A stretch of DNA of 64,000 nt, taken from Vreelandella salicampi (lineage in GTDB: Bacteria > Pseudomonadota > Gammaproteobacteria > Pseudomonadales > Halomonadaceae). The stretch spans positions 1 through 64,000 of the forward strand of contig NZ_JACCDF010000006.1 in assembly GCF_013415105.1 (NCBI RefSeq). The letters are read 5' to 3'. The notes beneath the pieces were generated by a model that saw only the letters and a list, made by a program, of their open reading frames with translations, was not told the DNA's origin and searched no databases. Shown piece by piece: positions 38,113 to 47,767 of the stretch. The first letter of the stretch is position 1; the number at the start of each line of letters is the position of its first letter. Position numbers and translations under genes: made by a program.

Positions 38113-39030
38113 GTGAATTTAGAAACCAAATGGTTAGAAGATTTTGTCGCCCTAGCCAATACACGCAGTTTTTCTGCTTCGGCGCGTCAGCGCCATGTGA
38201 CTCAGCCAGCTTTTAGTCGGCGAATTCGCGCGCTGGAGCAGGCCATTGACGTCACGCTAGTCGACCGTTCGACGACCCCAGTCGGGCTGACCTCAGAAGG
38301 GCAGCTGTTTCTGGTGACTGCGCGCAATCTCGTTGAACAGCTCAACGAGTCCCTTAGCCACCTGCGCGGGCTTTCAATTGCCAATGAAGCCTTGGATATT
38401 GTAGCTGCCCATTCTTTGGCGTTGAGTTTTTTCCCTCCGTGGATTTCTCGGCTGCAAAAAGGGTTAGGGGAGCTTCCCACTCGGCTAATTGCCATGAATG
38501 TTGGCGAAGCCATCCATGTGCTGCGCGAAGGAAATTGCGACTTAATGCTCGCATATTACGATCCTTTTGCCACGATGCAGCTTGATGCGGAAGTATTCCC
38601 CTCATTTTCCATCGGTAAGGTCAAAATGCTGCCTGTAACACTGCCCGATGAGCAGGGTAAGCCGCGCCACACACTGCAGAGTGAAAGTTCTATTCCTTAT
38701 CTCGCCTACACACAAGGTGCTTTTTTAGGGCGTAGCGTGCGTATGTTGCTCAAAAACGACCCTCTACGGATGCGCTTGCGCACTATATACGAAACCGCCA
38801 TGGCAGAAGGCCTTAAAGGCATGGTACTTCAAGGCGTGGGGGTCGCTTGGATTCCGGATTTCTGCATCCGTGAGGAGCTCAAAAACGGTCAGCTCGTTCG
38901 TGCCGGTAATGAAAGTTGGGATATCCCGCTAGAAATTCGCCTATACCGCTGCTCTCTGGTTCACAAACCGGGCGTTGAGCGTCTATGGCGGCAAATGATG
39001 AAATTACCAAGAGACTTTCTTCAAGCGTAA
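38113..39030 (+). CDS. LysR-family regulator resembling HypT (YjiE)
   Basis: 305 residues from GTG 38113 (TAGGAG upstream). NLETKWLEDFVALANTRSFSASARQRHVTQPAFSRRIRALEQAI and later IVAAHSLALSFFP, AMAEGLKGMVLQGVGVAWIPDFCI follow E. coli HypT closely, a hypochlorite-responsive regulator activated by methionine oxidation. Whether the sensing methionines are kept needs an alignment. On the same strand 43 bp after cls, so it may be cotranscribed with it. A 20-bp repeat array overlaps its stop. Confidence 0.88.
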   Translation: MNLETKWLEDFVALANTRSFSASARQRHVTQPAFSRRIRALEQAIDVTLVDRSTTPVGLTSEGQLFLVTARNLVEQLNESLSHLRGLSIANEALDIVAAHSLALSFFPPWISRLQKGLGELPTRLIAMNVGEAIHVLREGNCDLMLAYYDPFATMQLDAEVFPSFSIGKVKMLPVTLPDEQGKPRHTLQSESSIPYLAYTQGAFLGRSVRMLLKNDPLRMRLRTIYETAMAEGLKGMVLQGVGVAWIPDFCIREELKNGQLVRAGNESWDIPLEIRLYRCSLVHKPGVERLWRQMMKLPRDFLQA

Positions 39031-39078
39031 GGTCTTATTTTCAAGCACAAGATCTTTCTCCAAATATAAGGTCTTTTT
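39021..39078. repeat. Three imperfect ~20-bp tandem repeats at the end of the LysR gene
   Basis: TCAAGCGTAAGGTCTT, TCAAGCACAAGATCTT and CCAAATATAAGGTCTT recur with periods of 20 and 19 bp. The first includes the LysR stop codon. The last runs into TTTTTTA, which might aid transcription termination toward the convergent NadM gene. Confidence 0.5.
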
Positions 39079-39092
39079 TAGGGTAAAGCCCG

Positions 39093-40202
39093 TTAGCTTG
39101 TGCTGCCAAAGTCGGTTGGTAACCCCAAAAAATTCTGAATGATAAAAAAGTGATCCTCAAAAAGGCTATCCGGCTCGAGATCGGCCAACGCGACCCAACG
39201 GGCGTGGTCGCCGCCTTTGACCGGTTTTAGCCTAGGTAATTGTTGGTCGGGGCGAAGGGCAAAATAAAAAGCCTCGGCTAACGTTCGCCCACGCCAGCTA
39301 CGGTGCGGTTCGTCAAACAGGCGCTGCCCACGTAATGAACCTTTAAGTACCGGCTCTGGCACTTTAAGGCGAATACGCTCGCGAAGCTCACGCAGGCAGG
39401 CGTCGAGCAGCCGTTCGTGTGGGTTAATAAAGCCGCCGGGCAACGCATAAAGACCTTTCCCCGGGGCGGCGGTCCGCCTCACTAAAAGCACATGGCCGGA
39501 CTGCACAACAACGGCATTCACGGTAACAAAAATGGGCGGATAGGGTGCTTGTGACCACGCTTGACGGTATTGATCAAGCAGGCGCTGCTCCTCGAGTAAC
39601 TGATCATACGCATCGCCTTGGCAAAACTGGCTCACCCGTTCAACCACGCCAGGGGGCAAATCGTGGTAGGCGCCGGTACTCAAATAGTCATTGGTAGCAA
39701 CTTGCGAGCGAAATAGCCGCTCGCGGATTTGGCTAGCTGAAATCCCCTCGACTAACGGTACGCTAACCGATTCCCACTGCGGAAAAAGCGATAAATAGTA
39801 GCTTGATTGTCCGCGACTCGCGCCTATCAAGCCAATACGCGGTAGCTTGGCGTTGTCGAGCGCGGTTAAGTCACGGACACGGCGCTGAACATCGCGCACC
39901 CAGACATCATCGTTATATAGCGCGTCCAATAAAGGCGTGATCTCCAGACGCCGATTTTCTTCGTCATCAAAGCCCGAGCGAATCATTGCCTGACGTTCAT
40001 CAAACTGCCAAGGATTACGCAACGAGCGTGCCTGCCAGGCAGAGCCGACGAGCACGATGACTTGCCGAGCTTGTCTAAGCGCCTCGCGGATGACCGCTAA
40101 ATGACCGAGATGCGGCGGCTGAAAACGGCCAATAAACACCAGGCAATCAAAGTCGTATGACGGAGCGCCATGAGCCTGAGTGGCTGGATGTTCTAAGGGC
40201 AT
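39093..40202 (-). CDS. Bifunctional NMN adenylyltransferase/Nudix hydrolase (NadM-Nudix)
   Basis: 369 residues. Residues about 18-190 are a NadM-type nucleotidyltransferase (VFIGRFQPPHLGHLAVIREAL; EGISASQIRERLF) making NAD from NMN and ATP; residues about 225-365 are a Nudix ADP-ribose pyrophosphatase-like domain (GGFINPHERLLDACLRELRERIRLKVP, LRGQRLFDEPHRSWRGRT). The Nudix box departs from the GX5EX7REUXEEXGU rule: the EE pair reads ER and the final Gly is Arg, so the hydrolase may be weak or lost. ATG 40202. Divergent from yihY. Confidence 0.92.
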   Translation of the reverse strand: MPLEHPATQAHGAPSYDFDCLVFIGRFQPPHLGHLAVIREALRQARQVIVLVGSAWQARSLRNPWQFDERQAMIRSGFDDEENRRLEITPLLDALYNDDVWVRDVQRRVRDLTALDNAKLPRIGLIGASRGQSSYYLSLFPQWESVSVPLVEGISASQIRERLFRSQVATNDYLSTGAYHDLPPGVVERVSQFCQGDAYDQLLEEQRLLDQYRQAWSQAPYPPIFVTVNAVVVQSGHVLLVRRTAAPGKGLYALPGGFINPHERLLDACLRELRERIRLKVPEPVLKGSLRGQRLFDEPHRSWRGRTLAEAFYFALRPDQQLPRLKPVKGGDHARWVALADLEPDSLFEDHFFIIQNFLGLPTDFGSTS

Positions 40203-40356
40203 GAGAGGCTCCTGTAAGAAGGACGCGTGGCGATTAGCGGTAAAACGGTCGCCATTATGGCAGTTAAGGCGAGTGACGCAATCAGTCGTTCAACTGTCAT
40301 CCCGCGTAAGGTTCGGTATGCTATGACTTATTCACCGAAGGACAGGGACGCAACTG

Positions 40357-41277
40357 ATGGTCAAACGTACTGTGACGTTTTGGGGCAATGTCGTAAAAGA
40401 TGCCATAAAGCTATGGTTGGAATGTAACGCTTTCAGCTATGCGGGGTCGCTGGCGTTTTATACGCTTTTCTCTCTCGCACCCACGATTATTATTGCAGTG
40501 ACCGTCATCGGCGTGGTGATGGGTGAAGAGGCCGCTCACGGACAAATCGTTAGCCAATTGCAAGGAACCTTGGGCGTGGACGCGGCTGTCGCCGTCGAGC
40601 AAGCCGTGGCACAGTCACGCATTGAAGAAGCGGGGGTATTGCCCTCGGTATTAGGGGTTAGCGCCTTGATCGTAGGCGCGACCACCGTCTTTGCCCAAAT
40701 GCAGTTTTCGCTGAATACCATTTTTGGTGTTACCGCACGTCCCACGGCTAATAGTGCCTGGATTTTTGTCAAAAACCGGCTGTTATCGCTTACGGTTGTG
40801 CTCTCGATTGGTTTTATTCTGCTGGTATCGCTGGTTGCCGGTGTGATGATCCGCGCCATTTTGCAGGCAGCGGACGAGCTGTTGCCGTATACCGGAATGT
40901 TAGCCGCTAGCGTTGAATCGCTGATTTCCTTAGGCGTTGTGGTGCTGCTCTTTGCCACCATTTTCAAAGTATTACCCGATGTTATTTTGCGCTGGCAAGA
41001 TGTCTTCATTGGCGCGGTGGTCACCGCGGTACTTTTTACCATTGGTCGCAGTCTTATTGCGATCTATCTCGCCTACACAGCGACCGCTTCAACGTATGGC
41101 GCCGCAGGTTCAGTCGTGATGATTTTACTGTGGGTGTATTATTCATCACTTATTCTTTTGTTCGGCGCCGCTTTTACCCGCTCTCTTTTAATCCGGCGCG
41201 GGCGTGTATTGGTACCGCGTAATAGCGCTGTTATCGTTAGGCGAGAGTTGGTCGATGAAAGGCCAATAGCGAAATAA
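40357..41277 (+). CDS. yihY: YihY/BrkB-family inner-membrane protein
   Basis: 306 residues with six or so membrane segments. CNAFSYAGSLAFYTLFSLAPTIIIAV at the N-terminus and YGAAGSVVMILLWVYYSSLILLFGAAFTR near the C-terminus are the conserved ends of the YihY/UPF0761 family. Once called RNase BN, but that activity belongs to another gene; its true function is not known, with transport suggested. ATG 40357; the acylphosphatase gene follows 29 bp after. Confidence 0.9.
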   Translation: MVKRTVTFWGNVVKDAIKLWLECNAFSYAGSLAFYTLFSLAPTIIIAVTVIGVVMGEEAAHGQIVSQLQGTLGVDAAVAVEQAVAQSRIEEAGVLPSVLGVSALIVGATTVFAQMQFSLNTIFGVTARPTANSAWIFVKNRLLSLTVVLSIGFILLVSLVAGVMIRAILQAADELLPYTGMLAASVESLISLGVVVLLFATIFKVLPDVILRWQDVFIGAVVTAVLFTIGRSLIAIYLAYTATASTYGAAGSVVMILLWVYYSSLILLFGAAFTRSLLIRRGRVLVPRNSAVIVRRELVDERPIAK

Positions 41278-41306
41278 GTGTAAACGCATCATTTGAGGAG
41301 ACTGAT

Positions 41307-41582
41307 ATGTCGATGTGCTGCACCAAAGCGTGGGTAACAGGCAAGGTTCAAGGCGTTTGGTATCGCGGATCAACCCAAGAGCAGGCGCTTAAATTGGGAA
41401 TTACTGGGTATGCCAAAAACCTCCCTGATGGGCGCGTTGAAGTGTTGATGTGTGGTTCACAAGAGGCTGTGAAAACGCTCTCAGAGTGGTTATGGCAAGG
41501 GCCAGAAAAGGCGCATGTGACCCACGTGGAGTTTGAGGTATTGGAACAAGCCCATGCGCCGGATACGTTTTCTACCTATTAA
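41307..41582 (+). CDS. acyP: Acylphosphatase
   Basis: 91 residues. Hydrolyses acyl phosphates. The catalytic Arg sits in GKVQGVWYRGSTQEQA (usually GRVQGVGFR) and the catalytic Asn in GYAKNLPDGRVEV. GAGGAG lies upstream; ATG 41307 is taken, ATG 41313 is possible. Convergent with the dehydrogenase gene 4 bp away. Confidence 0.93.
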   Translation: MSMCCTKAWVTGKVQGVWYRGSTQEQALKLGITGYAKNLPDGRVEVLMCGSQEAVKTLSEWLWQGPEKAHVTHVEFEVLEQAHAPDTFSTY

Positions 41583-41586
41583 AGCA

Positions 41587-42531
41587 TTACGCTGAATGCC
41601 AAGCGCGAATGTTGTCAGCCGTTAGCTTGACAATATTTTGCCGCGCTTCCGGGGTAATCCAGGCGTTGTGAGGCGTAACGATAAGGTTCAGTGCCTCACC
41701 TTCACCTAGTGCTTCCAGCAGCGCGTGCCCGTCGCGGGGTGGCTCGCTAGGCAAAACATCCACGCCCAACCCACCCAGTTTGTCATTCCTGAGTGCTGTT
41801 AGCGCAGCCTCTTCATCGATAATGCCGCCGCGCGCGCAGTTTATTAACAGCAACGAGGATTTAGCACGATTTAAGCGCTCCTGATTGATCAGGTGGCGTG
41901 TTGCCTCGTTGAGCGGGCAGTGGAGGCTTACAATATCGGCGCTTGACAGCAGGTCATCCAAAGAAGGGCGCTTATCGTTATCTTCGTTACCCGGCCGCGC
42001 CGCAAAGGTGACTTTCATTCCGAAAGCTTCCGCTAGGCGTGCGACTTCGCTGCCAAGCTCACCCTGGCCGACCATCACTAAGTTTTTGCCCGCAAGCTGA
42101 AGGGTCGGATAATCCTGAAGGCAGAAAAAATCGCTCTGTTGCCATTTACCAGCGGCGAGTGCGCGCTGGTAAAGGGGTAAGCGATTAGCGAGTGCCAGCA
42201 TCAGCATCAAGGTGTGCTGCGATACGCTGGCAGTGCCGTAAGCAGAAACGTTTTTTACCGTAATACCCTGCGCTTGGGCCGCCTCCAAATCGATGTTGTT
42301 AAGCCCTGTTGCTAGCACACAGATAAGGCTTAGCTTGGGCAGCGCGGATAGCGTCTTAGCATCGAGCACCACTTTATTGACAATCGCAATCTCAGCGTCT
42401 GCCAAGCGTTCGCGCGCCTCGGTTGTGCTGCTCTGACCGTATACGGTTAAATGATCCACCTGTTCATGAATCGTTGTGAGGTCAATGTTTGGTCCTAGGC
42501 TCTCTGCATCTAACATCACGGCGTTTGGCAT
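41587..42531 (-). CDS. D-2-hydroxyacid dehydrogenase (hydroxypyruvate/glyoxylate reductase-like)
   Basis: 314 residues. NAD-binding motif VMVGQGELGSEVARLAEAFG at about 150-170, catalytic Arg in INCARGGIIDEEAL, Glu in the VDVLPSEPP region, and His in VTPHNAWITPEAR. Resembles HprA-type glycerate dehydrogenases, which would link to glycine/serine and glyoxylate metabolism elsewhere in the window, but substrate specificity cannot be read from sequence. Confidence 0.9.
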   Translation of the reverse strand: MPNAVMLDAESLGPNIDLTTIHEQVDHLTVYGQSSTTEARERLADAEIAIVNKVVLDAKTLSALPKLSLICVLATGLNNIDLEAAQAQGITVKNVSAYGTASVSQHTLMLMLALANRLPLYQRALAAGKWQQSDFFCLQDYPTLQLAGKNLVMVGQGELGSEVARLAEAFGMKVTFAARPGNEDNDKRPSLDDLLSSADIVSLHCPLNEATRHLINQERLNRAKSSLLLINCARGGIIDEEAALTALRNDKLGGLGVDVLPSEPPRDGHALLEALGEGEALNLIVTPHNAWITPEARQNIVKLTADNIRAWHSA

Positions 42532-42598
42532 TTCCTTCTCTCCTGCAGTGTTATTAAGTGATGTGTTATCAAGTGACAGTATTTATGCGGTAGCGACT

Positions 42599-42628
42599 TG
42601 CTCGCTAGGGGCTACAAAAGGGTATAAT
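42599..42628 (+). promoter_or_regulatory. Sigma-70 promoter for fmdB-aspS
   Basis: TTGCTC (42599-42604), 18-base spacer, perfect TATAAT (42623-42628), followed by a GC-rich ACGCCCGC discriminator. It lies 118 bp upstream of the fmdB-type start. Confidence 0.65.
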
Positions 42629-42746
42629 ACGCCCGCTTTACCAACCGCCGTCTTGGAATTTCCCCGATTTGGCCGCATATAGCAGCCCGGCAGCGAATGC
42701 GCTTGCCAACATCCTGTCTGGGCCACGCTTTTCAGGAGTCAATAAC

Positions 42747-43034
42747 ATGCCCATCTACGAATATGAGTGCAAGGCCTGCGGCCATCGTCTAGAAAAACTG
42801 CAGAAAATCAGCGCTGACCCGCTAACGGATTGTCCCGTTTGCGAACGTGATACACTTTCGCGTCTTATTTCAGCGGCGGGTTTTCGCCTTGCTGGCGGCG
42901 GTTGGTATGAAACCGATTTCAAGACGGGTAGCAAAAAGAACTTGGCAGCGGATAGTGCTAAAGAGGGCACCTCGCCTTCAAAGAGTGAAACAACGCAAAG
43001 CAGCACCAAAAAAGCCGACGGCGCTGCCGCTTGA
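42747..43034 (+). CDS. FmdB-family zinc-ribbon protein
   Basis: 95 residues. MPIYEYECKACGHRLEKLQKISADPLTDCPVCE carries two CxxC knuckles; ISAAGFRLAGGGWYETDFKTG is the standard second half, then a Ser/Lys/Ala-rich tail. The start is ATG 42747 with CAGGAG upstream; the open frame from 42669 is not coding. Genes of this family commonly precede aspS in gammaproteobacteria; the function is unknown. Confidence 0.92.
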   Translation: MPIYEYECKACGHRLEKLQKISADPLTDCPVCERDTLSRLISAAGFRLAGGGWYETDFKTGSKKNLAADSAKEGTSPSKSETTQSSTKKADGAAA

Positions 43035-43119
43035 TGTCGGATAGTTCTCGCTAGCCGTATATTTCACGGTTTACCGTTACGTTACCCCTACTTTGCCACA
43101 ACACAGAACAGGATTTGAC

Positions 43120-44901
43120 ATGCGCAGCCATTATTGCGGCCAGCTAAACGAAACGTTGGTGGATCAAACGGTTACCGTTTGCGGATGGGTACACCGTCGC
43201 CGGGATCACGGCGGCGTTATCTTCCTCGATATGCGCGATCGCGACGGCATTGCACAGTTCGTGGTTGACCCAGACACTGCCGAGGCGTTCGCCAATGCTG
43301 ATCGCGCCCGTGGTGAGTATGTGCTTCGCATTACAGGCCGCGTTCGTCTGCGCCCGGAAGGGACACAAAACCCCAACATGCCAACCGGCATGATCGAAGT
43401 CTTGGCCAAAGACGTAGAAGTACTGAACACTGCCGCGACACCGCCGTTCCAGCTCGATGAGCATGGCAAAGTCGGCGAAGAAGTACGTTTGAAGCATCGC
43501 TACATCGACTTGCGCCGCCCGGACATGATCGAGAAGCTACGCGTGCGTTCGCGCATTTCGCACAACGTGCGTGCCTTTTTGGAGAACCAAGGCTTCTTAG
43601 ACATTGAGACGCCAGTCCTCACCCGGGCAACGCCTGAAGGGGCGCGTGACTACCTTGTACCGAGCCGTACTCACGCAGGCAACTTCTTTGCGCTACCGCA
43701 GTCGCCGCAGCTTTTTAAGCAGCTCTTAATGGTGGCGGGTTTCGACCGCTACTACCAGATTGCCAAGTGCTTTCGCGACGAAGACCTGCGCGCTGACCGC
43801 CAGCCGGAGTTCACGCAGATCGACATCGAAGCGTCGTTCGTTGAAGAGAACGACATCATGGCGATCACCGAGTTGATGATTCGCCAGCTGTTTAAAGACG
43901 TGCTCGACGTTGAGCTGCCGATATTCCCGCAGATGACATGGCACGACGCCATGCAACGTTACGGCTCTGATAAACCTGACCTACGCATTCCGCTGGAATT
44001 GACCGACGTTGACGATTTAATGCAACAAGTCGACTTCAAGGTGTTTTCAGGCCCCGCTAGCGCGGAAGATGGCCGTGTAGCCGCGCTGAAAGTGCCGGGT
44101 GGCGCGACGCTTTCGCGTAAAGAGATTGATGAGTACACCAAGTTTGTGGGCATTTACGGCGCGAAGGGCTTGGCATGGATCAAGGTCAACGAGCGCGCCA
44201 AGGGGCTCGAGGGTCTGCAGTCACCCATCGTTAAATTTATGGAAAACGTAGTTGAAGAGCTTCTCGACCGCGTTGATGCCAAAGATGGCGACATTATTTT
44301 CTTTGGGGCCGATAAAGCCCGCATCGTCAATGAAGCCATCGGCGCGCTACGCGTTAAGTTGGGTGCAGACTTAAATCTTTATACTCAAGCTTGGTCGCCG
44401 CTGTGGGTCATCGACTTCCCGATGTTTGAAGCCGACGACAACGGCCGCTTAAGCCCGCTACACCACCCGTTCACCGCGCCGGCGTGCACTCCTGAAGAGC
44501 TCCAGGCGAACCCGGCTGGGGCGCTCTCTCGCGCCTACGATATGGTGTTGAATGGCACTGAGCTGGGTGGTGGTTCTATCCGTATTCACGACCAGGCCAT
44601 GCAGAGCACCGTATTTGAAATTCTGGGTATTGGCGAAGAGGAAGCGCGCGAGAAATTTGGCTTCTTGCTCGACGCACTGCAATACGGCGCGCCGCCCCAT
44701 GGTGGTTTGGCCTTCGGTCTGGATCGCTTGGTGATGCTGATGGTTGGTGCGAACACCATTCGTGAAGTAATTGCCTTCCCGAAAACGCAGAGCGCCGCTT
44801 GTTTAATGACCGATGCGCCTGGTGAAGTTAGCGCCGAGCAGCTAAAAGATCTCAATATCCGTCTGCGCCAAAAAGCCAAAGCGGAAACCGCAGGGGAGTA
44901 A
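43120..44901 (+). CDS. aspS: Aspartyl-tRNA synthetase
   Basis: 593-residue class II synthetase of bacterial type. N-terminal OB-fold anticodon-binding domain ([26 protein letters not shown]), motif 2 [20 protein letters not shown], the bacterial GAD insertion (about 290-420) and motif 3 [17 protein letters not shown] 43120 (MRSHYCG) after GGAT is the family start; an upstream ATG at 43093 is unlikely. It ends in a strong terminator. Confidence 0.97.
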   Translation: MRSHYCGQLNETLVDQTVTVCGWVHRRRDHGGVIFLDMRDRDGIAQFVVDPDTAEAFANADRARGEYVLRITGRVRLRPEGTQNPNMPTGMIEVLAKDVEVLNTAATPPFQLDEHGKVGEEVRLKHRYIDLRRPDMIEKLRVRSRISHNVRAFLENQGFLDIETPVLTRATPEGARDYLVPSRTHAGNFFALPQSPQLFKQLLMVAGFDRYYQIAKCFRDEDLRADRQPEFTQIDIEASFVEENDIMAITELMIRQLFKDVLDVELPIFPQMTWHDAMQRYGSDKPDLRIPLELTDVDDLMQQVDFKVFSGPASAEDGRVAALKVPGGATLSRKEIDEYTKFVGIYGAKGLAWIKVNERAKGLEGLQSPIVKFMENVVEELLDRVDAKDGDIIFFGADKARIVNEAIGALRVKLGADLNLYTQAWSPLWVIDFPMFEADDNGRLSPLHHPFTAPACTPEELQANPAGALSRAYDMVLNGTELGGGSIRIHDQAMQSTVFEILGIGEEEAREKFGFLLDALQYGAPPHGGLAFGLDRLVMLMVGANTIREVIAFPKTQSAACLMTDAPGEVSAEQLKDLNIRLRQKAKAETAGE

Positions 44902-44944
44902 CCCCCTCTGAGGTAGTCGCCATTGCTACTGTAGGTCAACACGG

Positions 44945-44975
44945 CACCGGCGCCTTAGGGCGCCGGTGTTTTTTT
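44945..44975 (+). terminator. Strong intrinsic terminator after aspS
   Basis: CACCGGCGCC (44945-44954), loop TTAG, GGCGCCGGTG (44959-44968), then seven T's. Confidence 0.95.
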
Positions 44976-45001
44976 AAGCGTCTATTCTTAGGATATAGCC
45001 G

Positions 45002-45553
45002 ATGCCTGAGCCGCCGCTCGATATAACGACGCGTATCCTTGGCATTGATCCTGGTTCACGCATTACCGGTTTTGGTGTCATTGATATTCATCAAGGCAAA
45101 CCCAGCTATGTTGCCAGTGGCTGTATTCGCACTACCGATGTAGCGCTTGAGCAACGACTCGCGCAAATTTATGCCGGTCTCGGTGAAGTGGTGGGGCTAC
45201 ACCGCCCGACGTACGTGGCGATAGAACGTGTGTTTATGGCCAAAAACCCGGACTCGGCGCTGAAGCTCGGTCAAGCACGCGGTGCTGCGCTTGTCTGTAT
45301 GGCGAATCTAGGGTTTGCGGTTAACGAATATTCGCCACGCCAAATTAAACAGGCAGTGACAGGGCAGGGAGGCGCGGATAAAACGCAGGTGCAGCACATG
45401 GTCACCGCGATTTTGCGTCTTTCAGCTACGCCCCAGGCCGATGCTGCCGATGCCCTCGCGATTGCACTGACAGACGGGTATGTCCGCAGTGGTCTTGCCG
45501 TTGATGCGGCGTCCCAACGTCCACGACGTAAAACCGGCCGTTGGCGTCTCTAG
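45002..45553 (+). CDS. ruvC: Holliday junction resolvase RuvC
   Basis: 183-residue RNase H-fold endonuclease that cuts Holliday junctions pointed out by RuvAB. Acidic residues are in [37 protein letters not shown] and the closing [17 protein letters not shown] 45002 immediately follows the aspS terminator, so it has its own promoter there or relies on readthrough. ruvA follows after 131 bp. Confidence 0.96.
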   Translation: MPEPPLDITTRILGIDPGSRITGFGVIDIHQGKPSYVASGCIRTTDVALEQRLAQIYAGLGEVVGLHRPTYVAIERVFMAKNPDSALKLGQARGAALVCMANLGFAVNEYSPRQIKQAVTGQGGADKTQVQHMVTAILRLSATPQADAADALAIALTDGYVRSGLAVDAASQRPRRKTGRWRL

Positions 45554-45684
45554 TGCATCTCGGTATGGGGTAAAATGGGATGCTCATACCTAGTCACTTG
45601 TACAGAGTGCCTTTATAGTAAACACACTTTGCGTAGGCGTTTGCCTATTTACCATAAAGAGCCCGTTATCATGAAAGGTCATCT

Positions 45685-46290
45685 ATGATTGGACGCCTTA
45701 CCGGTCAGTTGTTGGAAAAACATCCACCCTTGATTGTCATCGACGTGCATGGTGTGGGATATGAGCTAGAAACGTCAATGAATACGCTGGTGGCATTGCC
45801 TGCCGCGGGTGAAACCATTTCACTGTATACCCATTTGACGATACGTGATGACGCGCATCTTCTTTATGGATTTACCCGCGAGCACGAGCGCGCGTTGTTT
45901 CGCGCGTTGATCAAGGTCAACGGGGTTGGCCCCAAATTAGCGCTCGCGATTCTCTCAGGCATGGATGAAGATGCCTTTATGCGCTGCGTACGCGATGATG
46001 ATAGCAAAGCGTTGACTCGCCTTCCGGGTGTGGGCAAAAAGACGGCTGAGCGGCTGATCATCGAGATGCGCGACCGCTTCCCAGAGTGGGAAAACGCCTC
46101 AGACGCAACGCTACCGCTAGAGGCGGCGACAGCGCAAGGCCAGCGTGACAGCGTGGCAGATGCTGAAGCGGCGTTGATTAGCTTGGGCTACAAGCCTGCT
46201 GAATCAGCCAAAATGCTTTCAGGTCTTGATCCCAAGCAGCCTGCTGAAGCGCTTATAAAAGCCGCGCTGACGCAACGCTTAAGCAGCTAG
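45685..46290 (+). CDS. ruvA: Holliday junction helicase subunit RuvA
   Basis: 201 residues. Tetrameric junction-binding subunit. Domain I OB-fold ([29 protein letters not shown]), domain II with two HhH motifs ([35 protein letters not shown]) and domain III for RuvB contact ([19 protein letters not shown]). ruvB follows 26 bp later. Confidence 0.96.
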   Translation: MIGRLTGQLLEKHPPLIVIDVHGVGYELETSMNTLVALPAAGETISLYTHLTIRDDAHLLYGFTREHERALFRALIKVNGVGPKLALAILSGMDEDAFMRCVRDDDSKALTRLPGVGKKTAERLIIEMRDRFPEWENASDATLPLEAATAQGQRDSVADAEAALISLGYKPAESAKMLSGLDPKQPAEALIKAALTQRLSS

Positions 46291-46316
46291 CCCGGCTATA
46301 TACTCTAAGGAGCCCC

Positions 46317-47354
46317 ATGATCGAACAAGATCGCTTGATTGCCGCCGCGCCGGAGCAGGGTGAAGTCAGGATGGATCATGCGATTCGTCCCAAGCGTCTT
46401 TGCGACTATATCGGCCAGCCACGCATGCGCGAGCAGATGGATATTTTCATCGGTGCTGCCCGGCTGCGCGAAGAGAGCCTCGATCACACGCTGGTATTTG
46501 GCCCACCGGGGCTCGGGAAAACAACGCTGGCCAATATTATCGCCACCGAGATGGGCGTCGGCTTAAAATCCACCTCAGGGCCCGTCCTTGAGCGTGCTGG
46601 CGACCTTGCCGCGATGCTGACCAATTTAGAGCCCGGCGATGTGCTATTCATTGACGAAATCCACCGGCTGTCACCTGTGGTAGAAGAAGTGCTCTACCCA
46701 GCGATGGAGGACTTTCAGCTCGATATTATGATTGGCGAAGGCCCGGCGGCGCGTTCAATTAAATTAGACTTGCCGCGCTTTACACTGGTCGGCGCCACGA
46801 CCCGTGCCGGGCTGTTGACCTCCCCGCTACGTGACCGTTTTGGTATTGTGCAGCGCTTGGAGTTTTATAATATTGAGGAGCTTAGCGCGATTGTTACTCG
46901 CTCGGCGAGTCTATTAAACGTCAATACCAGTACTGACGGTGCCGCTGAAATCGCCAAACGCTCGCGCGGTACGCCGCGAATTGCCAACCGCTTGCTCCGG
47001 CGCGTGCGTGATTACGCTGACATCAAAGGCAGCGGCTATGTCGATATCGATATAGCCGATGCGGCGTTGAATATGCTCAACGTCGACCATCATGGTCTCG
47101 ATCATATGGACCGTCGGCTGTTACTGGCCATGATGGATAAGTTTGACGGCGGCCCGGTCGGCGTTGACTCTCTCTCGGCGGCGATTGGCGAAGAGCGCGA
47201 TACCATCGAAGATGTGATTGAGCCGTATTTGATTCAGCAGGGCTTAATGATGCGTACCCCGCGTGGGCGCGTGGTAACCCGGCAGGCGTGGGCACACTTT
47301 AGCCGTGTGCCGCACGAGTATGCGCCCGGCAGCGCAGGGGAAATCAGGCCATGA
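46317..47354 (+). CDS. ruvB: Holliday junction branch-migration ATPase RuvB
   Basis: 345-residue AAA+ motor. Walker [15 protein letters not shown], Walker [10 protein letters not shown], sensor [18 protein letters not shown] with the Arg finger, and a C-terminal winged helix ([18 protein letters not shown]). ATG 46317 behind AAGGAG. Its stop overlaps the ybgC start (ATGA), so the ruv genes continue directly into the tol-pal operon. Confidence 0.97.
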   Translation: MIEQDRLIAAAPEQGEVRMDHAIRPKRLCDYIGQPRMREQMDIFIGAARLREESLDHTLVFGPPGLGKTTLANIIATEMGVGLKSTSGPVLERAGDLAAMLTNLEPGDVLFIDEIHRLSPVVEEVLYPAMEDFQLDIMIGEGPAARSIKLDLPRFTLVGATTRAGLLTSPLRDRFGIVQRLEFYNIEELSAIVTRSASLLNVNTSTDGAAEIAKRSRGTPRIANRLLRRVRDYADIKGSGYVDIDIADAALNMLNVDHHGLDHMDRRLLLAMMDKFDGGPVGVDSLSAAIGEERDTIEDVIEPYLIQQGLMMRTPRGRVVTRQAWAHFSRVPHEYAPGSAGEIRP

Positions 47355-47746
47355 GTCATGTTGTTACGATGCCCATCCGCGTTTATATGGAAGACACAGA
47401 CGCGGGGGGAATTGTCTACTACGTTAACTACCTGAAGTTTATGGAGCGCGCCCGTAGTGAGTGGTTAAGACAGCAAGGCTTCAATCAACAAGTACTACTC
47501 AATGAAGGGACGCAGCTAGTGGTATATCGCTTGGCGTGCCACTATGCCAAACCGGCTAGGCTTGATGATACGCTTAACGTTACCGCCGAGGTGACCGAGA
47601 TAGGGCGTTGCCGGATGCTCTTTGAGCAACAGGCGACCCGCCATGGGGAACTGTTGTGCAATGCCACAGTCGAGATAGCGTGTTTGGATGCCAAGCGCTT
47701 AAGACCCAAAGCTTGGCCGCCTTCCATTATGACATTATTTAACTAA
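47351..47746 (+). CDS. ybgC: Acyl-CoA thioesterase YbgC (Tol-Pal associated)
   Basis: 131-residue hotdog thioesterase. [32 protein letters not shown] contains the catalytic Asp of the 4-hydroxybenzoyl-CoA type family. Overlaps ruvB by 4 bp (ATGA) and precedes tolQ by 21 bp, the usual first gene of the Tol-Pal operon. Its role may be in phospholipid or acyl carrier trimming at the envelope. Confidence 0.94.
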   Translation: MSHVVTMPIRVYMEDTDAGGIVYYVNYLKFMERARSEWLRQQGFNQQVLLNEGTQLVVYRLACHYAKPARLDDTLNVTAEVTEIGRCRMLFEQQATRHGELLCNATVEIACLDAKRLRPKAWPPSIMTLFN

Positions 47747-47767
47747 CCCCAGATAAAGAGGACACTC

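Noticed and set aside
40536..41042. 168-residue minus-strand ORF inside yihY
   Set aside because: Thr/Ser-rich antisense translation of a membrane-protein gene; no ribosome site.
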